Below are positions 1 to 6,059 of a stretch of 6,118 bases of DNA, piece after piece. The translations under genes were made by a program, and so were the position numbers. The stretch's first letter is position 1. Each line of letters opens with the position of its first letter. The stretch is from an uncultured Clostridium sp. (lineage in GTDB: Bacteria; Bacillota; Clostridia; Lachnospirales; Lachnospiraceae), in contig CANRXD010000112.1 of assembly GCA_947643685.1 (NCBI GenBank), positions 1-6,118 on the forward strand, written 5' to 3'. The notes beneath the pieces are model-generated. The model saw only the letters and a list, made by a program, of their open reading frames with translations. It did not search any database and was not told where the DNA came from.

Positions 1-280
1 CACAGCCGGCCACCTGGGAAAATACAGGACTTCCAATGGTCCTTTTTTCTTCCTCTGGATATTCCAGAAGATTGTGTCCCGTTTCTTTTAACCGCTCCAA
101 AAGTCCGGTTTCTTTTAGCGTCGCCGAACCGCCCCAGCTTACAAGCGCCTCCGGTTCTATCAGATCCAGAACAACTTTTACCGCCTCCTCGGCAGTCTCA
201 CAGTAAAGGCCCTCCATATTCCTCTTTTTAAGTTCTTCCGTCACCCGGGCCGCAATTTTGCGATTCATATCTTCTCTCAT
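1..280 (-). CDS. LUD-domain (lactate utilization-type) protein, 5' part only
   Basis: The N-terminal 93 codons of a leftward gene are visible; the rest lies beyond the left edge. The start ATG (280-278) has a good Shine-Dalgarno GGAGGG six or so bases upstream on the minus strand. An in-frame ATG four codons later (268) is less well placed. After a charged helical N-terminus (MREDMNRKIAARVTEELKKR), residues 46-62 read ALVSWGGSATLKETGLL. This is the Gly-rich signature of the LUD family (LutC/YkgG, former DUF162), whose members are linked to lactate oxidation through iron-sulfur partners LutA/LutB. In Clostridia, stand-alone LUD proteins are common and of unknown function, and no lutA or lutB is visible here, so a lactate role is not shown. 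It is transcribed divergently from the downstream glycosylase gene. Confidence 0.8.
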   Translation of the reverse strand, partial: MREDMNRKIAARVTEELKKRNMEGLYCETAEEAVKVVLDLIEPEALVSWGGSATLKETGLLERLKETGHNLLEYPEEEKRTIGSPVFSQVAGC

Positions 281-312
281 TTTTACCCTCCGTTTTCTTT
301 TTTACATTTTTC

Positions 313-341
313 TTGCAATTTTTCTTCCATTATACTATAAA
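313..341 (+). promoter_or_regulatory. candidate promoter for the DNA glycosylase gene
   Basis: TTGCAA (313-318) and TATAAA (336-341) are separated by exactly 17 bp, a sigma-A-like arrangement with 4/6 and 5/6 consensus matches. Transcription would begin near 348 and give a leader of about 155 nt that contains the foldable insert 343-454. The -10 overlaps the left copy of the 17-bp direct repeat. The right copy (455-471) repeats the -10 but has no -35-like hexamer 17 bp upstream (GTGAGC). The same palindromic sequence reads TATAAT on the minus strand (334-329), so it might also serve the leftward LUD gene, although no matching -35 is seen. Confidence 0.5.
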
Positions 342-471
342 AGTGTTGACCGGCAGCCATAAGACGGTGCATGCCTGCATGCAGAGTCTCATGGATATCG
401 GGCAACCAGGCCGGTATGAGCAAAAAAGCCATGCGAACGAAGTGAGCAGGCATGTCCATTATACTATAAAA
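326..471. repeat. 17-bp direct repeats (326-342, 455-471) flanking a 112-bp insert
   Basis: TCCATTATACTATAAAA occurs perfectly twice, 129 bp apart. Each copy contains TTATACTATAA, a palindrome apart from its central base. The enclosed 343-454 is not convincingly coding. It has inverted repeats: CATGCCTGC (370-378) against GCAGGCATG (446-454), and inside them ATATCGG (395-401) against CCGGTAT (411-417), continued by CTC (388-390)/GAG (418-420) across a bulge. This fits one unit plus the start of a second in a tandem repeat of period 129, or a small MITE/REP-like insertion with a duplicated flank. Which of these applies cannot be settled from one locus. Confidence 0.7.
388..420 (+). other. hairpin within the intergenic insert
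   Basis: CTC (388-390) pairs with GAG (418-420), and ATATCGG (395-401) pairs with CCGGTAT (411-417) with one G.U wobble. A 4-nt bulge (391-394) and a 9-nt loop (402-410) complete it. An outer stem 370-378/446-454 could close the whole as a larger fold. It is not followed by a T-run, so it is not an intrinsic terminator. If the promoter at 313-341 is used, the hairpin lies in the glycosylase mRNA leader. Confidence 0.45.
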
Positions 472-501
472 ACTATAAAGAAATACATATGTGAGGTATT
501 T

Positions 502-1407
502 ATGATACAAAAAAATTTATCATGCTTTCATATAGAACAGATCGCAGATTCCGGGCAGTGTTTCCGGATGGTTCCTTACGGGGCCGGATATTCTGTCATC
601 AGCGGAGCTCATTTTCTGGTTATTTCCCAGCAGGAACAAACTGTGACTTTTTCCTGTACAGAGGCGGAGTTTCCTTTCTGGGAACAATATTTTGACCTGA
701 AAACAGATTACCAGGCGTTCCTTGACTCCGTTAATCCGAAGGACTCATACTTGAAGCAGGCAGCGGAATACGGAAACGGAATACGTATTCTGCGGCAGGA
801 TTTATGGGAGATGATTCTCACCTTCATTATTTCCCAGCAAAAGACCATTCCAAATATCCGCGCTCTGGTAGAACTTTTAAGTACCCGTTATGGCACCCGG
901 ATGGAGATTCCTGAGAACCTTCGCATCCCAGGCGGTCCGGTCTGCTATTACACTTTTCCCTCGCCCCGGCAGCTTTCTTATGCTTCCCTTAAAGACCTTA
1001 TGGCAATGAAATTAGGGTACCGCGCCAAATATATTAAGCAGGTCTGTGACGATACCTGCGAAGGCCGGTTAGACCTTCCCCGGCTTGCCGCCATGGACTA
1101 TTCTTCCTCCTTAACATACCTGAAGCAGTTTTATGGAATCGGGGAAAAAGTGGCAAATTGCGTCTGCCTCTTCGGCCTGCATCACATTGACGCTTTTCCT
1201 GTGGACACCTGGATAAAGAAAATTCTTTTAAATCAGTATGCCCCTAAAACCCGTCTCCCCAAAGGCCTTGCGGAAGCAAAGGTGTATGAGCAGTTGATTC
1301 AAAGGTACTTTTCCGAGTATAAGGGATTTGCCGGAGTCATGCAGCAGTATATTTTTTATTATGAAAGGGAGACTCACAGAGGGCATTCGGCAGAAACACC
1401 CACATAA
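502..1407 (+). CDS. OGG1-family DNA glycosylase/AP lyase (8-oxoguanine type)
   Basis: This 301-residue protein is expected to excise oxidised purines (8-oxoguanine) from DNA and nick the abasic site by its lyase activity. Residues 16-22 (DSGQCFR) and the following strands match the OGG N-terminal domain. Residues 79-124 (NPKDSYLKQA, GIRILRQD, FIISQQKTIPNIR) match the helical glycosylase core. The helix-hairpin-helix is at 210-240: FYGIGEKVANC gives the Schiff-base lysine K216, and FPVDTWIKK gives the catalytic aspartate D235. These correspond to K249 and D268 of human OGG1. The ATG at 502 follows GAGGT with suitable spacing. The same frame is open upstream to 313, but that part runs through the intergenic repeat and is rejected as coding. 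An AlkA-like 3-methyladenine specificity is the alternative, but the Lys/Asp pair favours OGG. The chosen start gives a length normal for the family. Confidence 0.9.
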   Translation: MIQKNLSCFHIEQIADSGQCFRMVPYGAGYSVISGAHFLVISQQEQTVTFSCTEAEFPFWEQYFDLKTDYQAFLDSVNPKDSYLKQAAEYGNGIRILRQDLWEMILTFIISQQKTIPNIRALVELLSTRYGTRMEIPENLRIPGGPVCYYTFPSPRQLSYASLKDLMAMKLGYRAKYIKQVCDDTCEGRLDLPRLAAMDYSSSLTYLKQFYGIGEKVANCVCLFGLHHIDAFPVDTWIKKILLNQYAPKTRLPKGLAEAKVYEQLIQRYFSEYKGFAGVMQQYIFYYERETHRGHSAETPT

Positions 1408-1413
1408 AAACAT

Positions 1414-1442
1414 TTGAACCGGCCCCATTTCCGTGGTAAAAT
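1414..1442 (+). promoter_or_regulatory. promoter of the metallo-hydrolase gene
   Basis: TTGAAC (1414-1419) and TAAAAT (1437-1442) have a 17-bp spacer. A TG dinucleotide (1434-1435) one base before the -10 makes it an extended -10 promoter. The expected start of transcription is near 1449, giving a leader of about 30 nt before the ATG at 1479. It lies just downstream of the glycosylase stop, so the hydrolase gene probably has its own promoter. No intrinsic terminator is visible between the two genes, so read-through remains possible. Confidence 0.7.
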
Positions 1443-1478
1443 AGAATTAGAAAAATTTTGCATTACAGGAGGGATTTT

Positions 1479-2102
1479 ATGGGAAATTTATTGATTACAT
1501 GGCACGGTCATTCTTGTTTCTCCGTTTCTTATAATAACTATTCCATCGTTTTAGATCCGTATGCGCCGGGCTCCGTTCCCGGACTGGCTCCACTGTCTTT
1601 AACTGCCAACCGCGTTCTCTGCAGCCATGAGCACAGCGACCATGGGTTTACGGAAGCAGTGAGCCTAAAAGAACCTCAGGCCTCAAACCCTTTCAATATT
1701 CTGAAGATTGACACTTATCATGATGATGCAAAGGGCACTTTACGGGGAACTAACCGGATACATATTCTGGAAGCCGGTGACTTCCGGATCGCCCACATGG
1801 GAGACCTTGGATGCGCTCTTACAAACCAGCAGATGGACCAGTTAAAGCACCTGGATGCCATTCTTATTCCTGTGGGCGGCTACTACACCATTGACGCTGC
1901 CCAGGCGAAGGCGCTGGTTATGGCCCTTTCCCCCCGCGTGGTAATTCCCATGCACTACCGCTCGGACACCTTCGGCTATCCGGTAATCGGCCGCCTGGAG
2001 GAATACACCAGCCACTGCAACGATGTGGTAACCTATGACACCAACACTCTTGTTCTTGACAAGCTCCTGAAAAATCAGACGGCCGTTCTGACTCTGACCT
2101 GA
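1479..2102 (+). CDS. MBL-fold metal-dependent hydrolase (UlaG-like, COG2220)
   Basis: A 207-residue, cytoplasmic, single-domain metallo-beta-lactamase-fold protein. It has the strand TWHGHSCF (7-14), typical of the UlaG/YtkL branch, and then SHEHSDH (49-55), which supplies ligands H50, H52, D54 and H55. Further metal-site candidates are H81, D109 (HMGDLG) and H159 (IPMHY). All the residues needed for a binuclear metal site appear present. Relatives hydrolyse phosphorylated lactones or other small esters, but the substrate cannot be read from sequence. The ATG at 1479 is chosen because AGGAGGG (1467-1473) sits 5 nt upstream. A TTG seven codons earlier (1458) lies before the Shine-Dalgarno and is rejected. 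The 3' end faces the radical SAM gene, with 4 bp between the two stops. Confidence 0.9.
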   Translation: MGNLLITWHGHSCFSVSYNNYSIVLDPYAPGSVPGLAPLSLTANRVLCSHEHSDHGFTEAVSLKEPQASNPFNILKIDTYHDDAKGTLRGTNRIHILEAGDFRIAHMGDLGCALTNQQMDQLKHLDAILIPVGGYYTIDAAQAKALVMALSPRVVIPMHYRSDTFGYPVIGRLEEYTSHCNDVVTYDTNTLVLDKLLKNQTAVLTLT

Positions 2103-2106
2103 CCTA

Positions 2107-2979
2107 TTATATATGTCGTCTCCACTCCTCCAGCCTGTACCGCTGCTTTTCCTTCACAAGCTCCAGTTCCGTCAACATCCGCGGAGTGTCTTCGTTGAGG
2201 GTTCCGGCAAGAACCACATAATTGGAGGCGTGGTTGGTTCTGAAAACGGTTCCCGGGGAATCCACATGACTTAAGAACAGCTCCATCTCCTCCACGATCT
2301 CGTCCGGAGTGATGAGCTCCATCTCCCCGCGCTTCACTTCCTCGTTCATCTGGGTCCCCTCATAAAGCCGCAGGGTCAGAAAGGAAGCGTACTCCGGATT
2401 CATTCCGGTAATCAGCCTGGCGGATTTGATGGCATGGTCACGGATTCCCCTTCTTCCGCCCAGACCGGAAATCAGCGTCACAGAAGTCTTTAAGCCACAG
2501 CGCTTTAGTTTCTGTCCGGCGGCAATGATATCAGCAGCTGTCACATCCTTTTTAATGTGCTCCAACACCCGGTCATCTCCTGATTCCGCCCCGATATAGA
2601 TGAGTTCCAGCCCTGCTGCTGCCAGGGCTTTTAAATCCTCTTCTGATTTTTTCAGCACATCCTTTGCTGTTCCATAAGAAGAAATCCGTTCCACATGAGG
2701 AAAATTTTTATGAACATAGTCAAGCAGCTCCAGGAGCATTTCCGTCTTTACTACCAGTGCATCTCCGTCTGCGAAGAACACCCGGCGCACCCGGTCTCCA
2801 TAATAATCACGGCATTCGTCCAAATCCCCCATGATCTCCTCTCTGGTTCTCACACGGAACTTTTTCTCCCGGTACATGTTGCAGAAGGTACACCTGTTAT
2901 GGGCGCACCCGATGGTGACCTGAATAATTAAACTATACGCCTCACTGGGCGGACGGTACAGGGTTCCTTCATATTGCAT
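2107..2979 (-). CDS. radical SAM protein (COG1032-like Fe-S oxidoreductase)
   Basis: A 290-residue radical SAM enzyme, expected to bind a [4Fe-4S] cluster and cleave S-adenosylmethionine to a 5'-deoxyadenosyl radical. The cluster motif is GCAHNRCTFCNMY: C25, C30 and C33, spaced CX4CX2C rather than the textbook CX3CX2C. Next come FFADGDAL (68-75), ISSYGTA (99-105), YIGAESGDDRVL (128-139) and TLISGLGG (168-175), the usual SAM-barrel strands. The C-terminus has FRTNHASNYVVLAGTLNED (246-264). There is no B12-binding, TRAM or SPASM domain, and the substrate is unknown. The ATG at 2979 is preferred: the GTG at 3000 would put the Shine-Dalgarno inside the coding sequence. It begins 24 bp after the ATPase stop and is probably the last gene of that operon. 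Confidence 0.88.
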   Translation of the reverse strand: MQYEGTLYRPPSEAYSLIIQVTIGCAHNRCTFCNMYREKKFRVRTREEIMGDLDECRDYYGDRVRRVFFADGDALVVKTEMLLELLDYVHKNFPHVERISSYGTAKDVLKKSEEDLKALAAAGLELIYIGAESGDDRVLEHIKKDVTAADIIAAGQKLKRCGLKTSVTLISGLGGRRGIRDHAIKSARLITGMNPEYASFLTLRLYEGTQMNEEVKRGEMELITPDEIVEEMELFLSHVDSPGTVFRTNHASNYVVLAGTLNEDTPRMLTELELVKEKQRYRLEEWRRHI

Positions 2980-2988
2980 ACTCCCTCT

Positions 2989-2995
2989 CCTCCTT
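2989..2995 (-). promoter_or_regulatory. ribosome binding site deciding the radical SAM start
   Basis: On the minus strand AAGGAGG lies 9 nt before the ATG at 2979. An in-frame GTG at 3000 would translate this purine run as Lys-Arg-Arg-Arg-Gly, so the ATG is the better start. The site falls within the short gap between the ATPase stop (3004) and the radical SAM start. Confidence 0.7.
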
Positions 2996-3003
2996 TTCAC
3001 AGC

Positions 3004-4521
3004 CTAAGAAAACTCACCCAAACGATCCAGTTTTCTTAAAATATCAGCTTCCCTGTTTTCGAACAGCAGCTCCTTATTGTACTGATAATACCGTTCACAG
3101 GGATTTTCACTTAAGAATCGTACAGCATCATAGCTGGTGTTGAGCTCTGTGATAAAAATAACCATTTCCTGTCCGTTTCCAAAGGTGCCTTCCATAAAGT
3201 CAAAGGCATGTTCCACCATGGAAAGAACACTGCTGCACAGAGTTTCATACAGTTCCCTCTCCTCTCCGAACATTCCGGCAAACCGGATAAAAATTTCTTC
3301 CCCCTCCCGCAGGGTCTCTCCTTTGGCTATGTTAAGATACCGCTCCAATGTGTCAGAAACATCCTGGTAGCGGTATTGTTCTTCTCTGGTGAGAAGACCT
3401 GCCCGCCTTTTTCCGTCAAGCTCTTTTTGGAACCGTTCCAAAATTCTTAAAAAGCACTTCAGGGGCTCTTCCTCTTCTGCACTGAGACATTCTTTAAATT
3501 CTTTTAATTTTTCAAACAATACCTCCAAATAATTCTCTGTCTTTCCGGCCTTTCTAAATTCCACATTAAGCCCGGAAAGCAGAAGTCCCACCACAGAAAG
3601 CCTCTCGTCAAAGGGCGCCTTCGCCGCCTGCTCCATAAGCCCCTCATTCCGCTCCCCCGCCAGTACCTGTTCAATCTGATACTGGGCCTGGTATTTATGA
3701 TACAATTCCAGATAATTAGCGAAATCCCTGGAGATTTTCGGATGCTGGATATACTGGGACACCACATCCCGGTCACAGGCCAGACCGATTTTCTCATACA
3801 CCTCCAAAAATCCAGATAAGTCCTCCCATCCTCTGGGCGTGGCGAAAATCTTTCCGTCCACGGTAGTTTCCACCTGATAAAAGTGCTGAGGCCTGGCTGT
3901 CAGATAGGAGAGAATTGCAGGGTGAACATCCGCCTGCTTTGCATATTCCTTCCAAACGGCAAAATCCGCCTCCACATTGATTTTTTTAACCCGGTCCAGA
4001 GTGGCGATGTCAAAGTCCCTCACGGATTTATTATACTCCGGCGGATTCCCTGCAGCCGCAATGATCCATCCATCGGGAATTTTATGGTTGCCGAAGGTCT
4101 TATACTGTAAAAACTGAAGCATGGCCGGGGCCAGAGTTTCCGACACGCAGTTGATTTCATCAATGAATAAAATCCCCTCCTTTAACCCGGTCTCTTCTAT
4201 TTTATCATAAATGGCCGCCACAATCTCACTCATGGTGTATTCTGTCACATGCTTTTTCCGGCCGCCATAGGTTTTCTCTTCGATATACGGCAAGCCGATG
4301 GCGCTCTGGCGGGTATGATGGGTGATGGTGTAGGACACCAGGCCAATTCCACATTCCCTGGCTATCTGCTCCATGATCTGCGTCTTTCCGATTCCAGGCG
4401 GCCCCATAAGAAGAATGGGACGCTGTCTCATGGAAAGTATTTCATACTCTCCATGGCTGTTTTTTAAAAGATAGGCCTTGATGGTATTTTTAATTTCTTC
4501 CTTTGCCCGTTTAATGTTCAT
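3004..4521 (-). CDS. MoxR-type AAA+ ATPase with long helical C-terminal extension
   Basis: A 505-residue cytoplasmic ATPase. The AAA+ module has Walker A GPPGIGKT (40-47), Walker B ILFIDE (117-122), sensor-1 Asn in AAGNPPEYN (N159), a candidate arginine finger in TLDRVKK (R177) and a candidate sensor-2 Arg in ATPRGW (R230). The layout matches the MoxR/RavA/CbbQ branch, whose members use ATP to remodel or help insert metal into partner proteins together with a VWA protein. Residues 250-505 are charged, apparently helical and cysteine-poor. They add about 200 residues beyond an ordinary MoxR protein and match no domain I recognise. The ATG (4521) overlaps the stop of the upstream VWA gene as ATGA, which strongly implies translational coupling. 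Longer in-frame starts inside the VWA gene (to 4587) are unnecessary. A stand-alone role is possible but less likely. Confidence 0.92.
   Translation of the reverse strand: MNIKRAKEEIKNTIKAYLLKNSHGEYEILSMRQRPILLMGPPGIGKTQIMEQIARECGIGLVSYTITHHTRQSAIGLPYIEEKTYGGRKKHVTEYTMSEIVAAIYDKIEETGLKEGILFIDEINCVSETLAPAMLQFLQYKTFGNHKIPDGWIIAAAGNPPEYNKSVRDFDIATLDRVKKINVEADFAVWKEYAKQADVHPAILSYLTARPQHFYQVETTVDGKIFATPRGWEDLSGFLEVYEKIGLACDRDVVSQYIQHPKISRDFANYLELYHKYQAQYQIEQVLAGERNEGLMEQAAKAPFDERLSVVGLLLSGLNVEFRKAGKTENYLEVLFEKLKEFKECLSAEEEEPLKCFLRILERFQKELDGKRRAGLLTREEQYRYQDVSDTLERYLNIAKGETLREGEEIFIRFAGMFGEERELYETLCSSVLSMVEHAFDFMEGTFGNGQEMVIFITELNTSYDAVRFLSENPCERYYQYNKELLFENREADILRKLDRLGEFS
4518..4521 (-). other. 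ATGA stop/start overlap coupling VWA and AAA+ genes
   Basis: The VWA gene ends ...GAA AGA TGA and the ATPase ATG uses the last A of AGA with the TG of the stop codon. Purine-rich sequence (AGGAGAGGGA) about 10 nt upstream, inside the end of the VWA gene, can serve as the Shine-Dalgarno. This arrangement usually keeps two subunits in a fixed ratio. Confidence 0.85.
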
Positions 4522-5891
4522 CTTTCTATTCCCTCTCCTGCTCCTGGTTCCAGCTCCTCCGGAGACAAAATCAGCTTGATGGCCCATGGAGGCACATCCA
4601 CATCAGTGTAATTGTCCTCCATAAATACAAAGGCTGTATCATAGGGCGGCATCTGCACCGGGAAAATGCCGCGCCCGTCCGTAAAGTAAAGAAGCCCTCT
4701 GAGCTTAGAAAATTTTTGTTCCTTTCTCATCTGGTCCACATGGAGAAAAGCCGGACGGAAATCAGTGCCGCCCATCCCATACAGCGTCAGATGGTCCATG
4801 TATTCCACAAGCTGGTCTTCCGTTTCAATTTTCATATCCTGGCGCACCCTGTCGTCACACTGAATAATATGAATATTCACTTTTCTGAAAAAGCTCTCTC
4901 TCTGGGTCAGCACCGTATAAGTCTCCTCCAAAAATTTCTTCACAAGCTCCCCGGAGCAGGACATGGAGGTGTCAATGACAATCACAAAGTCCTCTATCCG
5001 GCGGACTTCCCTGGTCTCCAACGGCTCGATCAACGGCATATTGCCGTAAAGTTCCATTCCATAGTGATAAAACACATAGTCGAAGGCATCCGGGTCCACC
5101 TGAATGGTTTCCTTTAAAACAGAAAACTTTTTCAGAAACTTCCGGTAATCATACCGCTCCCGGTTTTCAATGGCCAGCTGGTTCTGCAGTTCCTTTTCCC
5201 CGTCCGACGGGTCCTCAGAAAACGCTTCCATCTCTATCTGCATTTTCTCCCGCTTATGGTCCCAGTCCTCTTTTTTATTTCTGGTCTGGTTGGGCCTCGG
5301 CGGTTTCTTCTCCTTTTCCCAAAAACAATGATCGTCCCGAAAAAATTCTGCCGCCAGACGGTTATATTCTCCCTCCGAAAGCTCCATTTCCTGAAGGGCG
5401 TGATAAATGCTCTCAGCATTTAAAACACGGATCCGGGCTCTTAATCGTTCATAAAATTCCTTTCGTGCCGGAGAGACCGGAATGCGGATGCAGGGAATCT
5501 GAAAGCCGTCAATGATAGACTCCACCGCAATGTCGCAGGCCAGATTCCAGTACTCCTCCGCCCGCTTTTTTCTGGTCCACATATGACAGAACAGGCAGTG
5601 AAACACGGAGTGGAGATATGCGCGATTTACATAGATACGATTTTTCCGGTACATGGAAGCCAGTATGGACGGATTAAAAAACAGACCGTTTCCATCGGTT
5701 CCAAGTCCCCGCACCGAAAGGTCCGGTACAAAATAGAGGGAGCTGAGGGCCACATCCAAAAACCGCATGGACAGATATAATTCGTTTCTGGCATCCCGCA
5801 AAATTTCCACGCAGATGCCGGAAAGCTCCTCCGCTGCTTTTTGTTCTTTAAAAATCGGGGACTCATAAGTCTCTTCTTTTTCCACGTCCAT
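4518..5891 (-). CDS. VWA-like protein with DUF2201/COG3864-type metallopeptidase-like N-terminus
   Basis: A 457-residue soluble protein with no signal peptide or membrane segment. The C-terminal VWA domain (about 298-445) carries a complete MIDAS metal site: IDTSMSCSG (D307, S309, S311), GGTDFR (T376) and YFTDGRG (D405). The N-terminal part (about 20-190) resembles the predicted metallopeptidase half of COG3864/DUF2201 proteins. It has LHSVFHCLFCHMW (H94, H98, H103), then WNLACDIAVESIID (115-128). The HExxH glutamate is replaced by Ser95, so hydrolytic activity is doubtful. A charged linker (190-245) joins the halves. The ATG (5891) follows a purine-rich GAGGGAG; the frame continues to 6050 but through repeat DNA. 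It is the first visible gene of the leftward operon and is coupled by ATGA to the AAA+ gene, a typical VWA/MoxR pairing. The client protein is unknown. Confidence 0.88.
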   Translation of the reverse strand: MDVEKEETYESPIFKEQKAAEELSGICVEILRDARNELYLSMRFLDVALSSLYFVPDLSVRGLGTDGNGLFFNPSILASMYRKNRIYVNRAYLHSVFHCLFCHMWTRKKRAEEYWNLACDIAVESIIDGFQIPCIRIPVSPARKEFYERLRARIRVLNAESIYHALQEMELSEGEYNRLAAEFFRDDHCFWEKEKKPPRPNQTRNKKEDWDHKREKMQIEMEAFSEDPSDGEKELQNQLAIENRERYDYRKFLKKFSVLKETIQVDPDAFDYVFYHYGMELYGNMPLIEPLETREVRRIEDFVIVIDTSMSCSGELVKKFLEETYTVLTQRESFFRKVNIHIIQCDDRVRQDMKIETEDQLVEYMDHLTLYGMGGTDFRPAFLHVDQMRKEQKFSKLRGLLYFTDGRGIFPVQMPPYDTAFVFMEDNYTDVDVPPWAIKLILSPEELEPGAGEGIER

Positions 5892-5964
5892 TATCTCCCT
5901 CTTCTCCGTATGATTGCAAGTCTGGTGATATACTGTAATCCTCATATTCTGGTCCGCAGTGCAG

Positions 5965-5991
5965 GCTCGAATCCGCTTTGCGGCTTCGAGC
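5965..5991. other. hairpin in repeat copy 1
   Basis: GCTCGAA (5965-5971) pairs with TTCGAGC (5985-5991), and inside it CCGC (5973-5976) pairs with GCGG (5980-5983). The loop is TTT, and there is one mismatch (5972/5984). The same hairpin recurs at 6089-6115. No T-run follows on either strand, so it is not a simple intrinsic terminator. Confidence 0.7.
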
Positions 5992-5995
5992 TCAC

Positions 5996-6007
5996 GGGCT
6001 TTCGCCC
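5996..6007 (-). other. short GNRA-type hairpin in the repeat spacer
   Basis: On the minus strand GGGC-GAAA-GCCC forms a 4-bp stem with a GAAA tetraloop. This is a favourable RNA fold and suggests that the minus strand, the sense of the VWA operon, is the one that matters if the repeat is transcribed. Confidence 0.5.
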
Positions 6008-6026
6008 TATGGAAAAGGCCGAACAG

Positions 6027-6059
6027 GAAGACGCTTATGTGCAAGCACAACGCTTCTTC
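6027..6059 (-). other. imperfect stem-loop in the repeat spacer
   Basis: On the minus strand GAAGA (6059-6055) pairs with TCTTC (6031-6027), followed after a mismatch by a further GC/GC pairing. The inner part contains TGTG-CTTG-CACA as a small terminal hairpin. With the two neighbouring hairpins, most of the 124-bp unit can fold. Confidence 0.4.

Noticed and set aside
313..501. N-terminal extension of the DNA glycosylase by 63 codons
   Set aside because: It is translated repeat and promoter sequence, lies before the GAGGT ribosome binding site, and the protein from 502 already begins as an OGG N-terminal domain should.
283..510. Small leftward reading frame of 75 codons in the intergenic region
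   Set aside because: It lies in the repeat, its product has no recognisable features, and it overlaps the LUD leader and ribosome binding site.
2070..2100. Possible terminator stem TCAGA/TCTGA near the end of the hydrolase gene
   Set aside because: The stem is only 5 bp, lies within the coding sequence and is not followed by a T-run.
2695..2931. Rightward reading frame of 78 codons opposite the radical SAM gene
   Set aside because: It is antisense to the conserved cluster motif of a well-supported gene.
4716..5117. Rightward reading frame of 133 codons opposite the VWA gene
   Set aside because: It is an antisense shadow of the VWA domain coding region, with no ribosome binding site or recognisable domain.
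5956..5978. tRNA-like T-arm (GGCTCGAATCC)
   Set aside because: The flanking bases do not form a 5-bp T-stem and no anticodon or acceptor stem is present; the bases belong to the repeat hairpin.
5892..6050. N-terminal extension of the VWA protein by 53 codons
   Set aside because: The extension runs through the 124-bp non-coding repeat, and a purine-rich ribosome binding site stands before the ATG at 5891.
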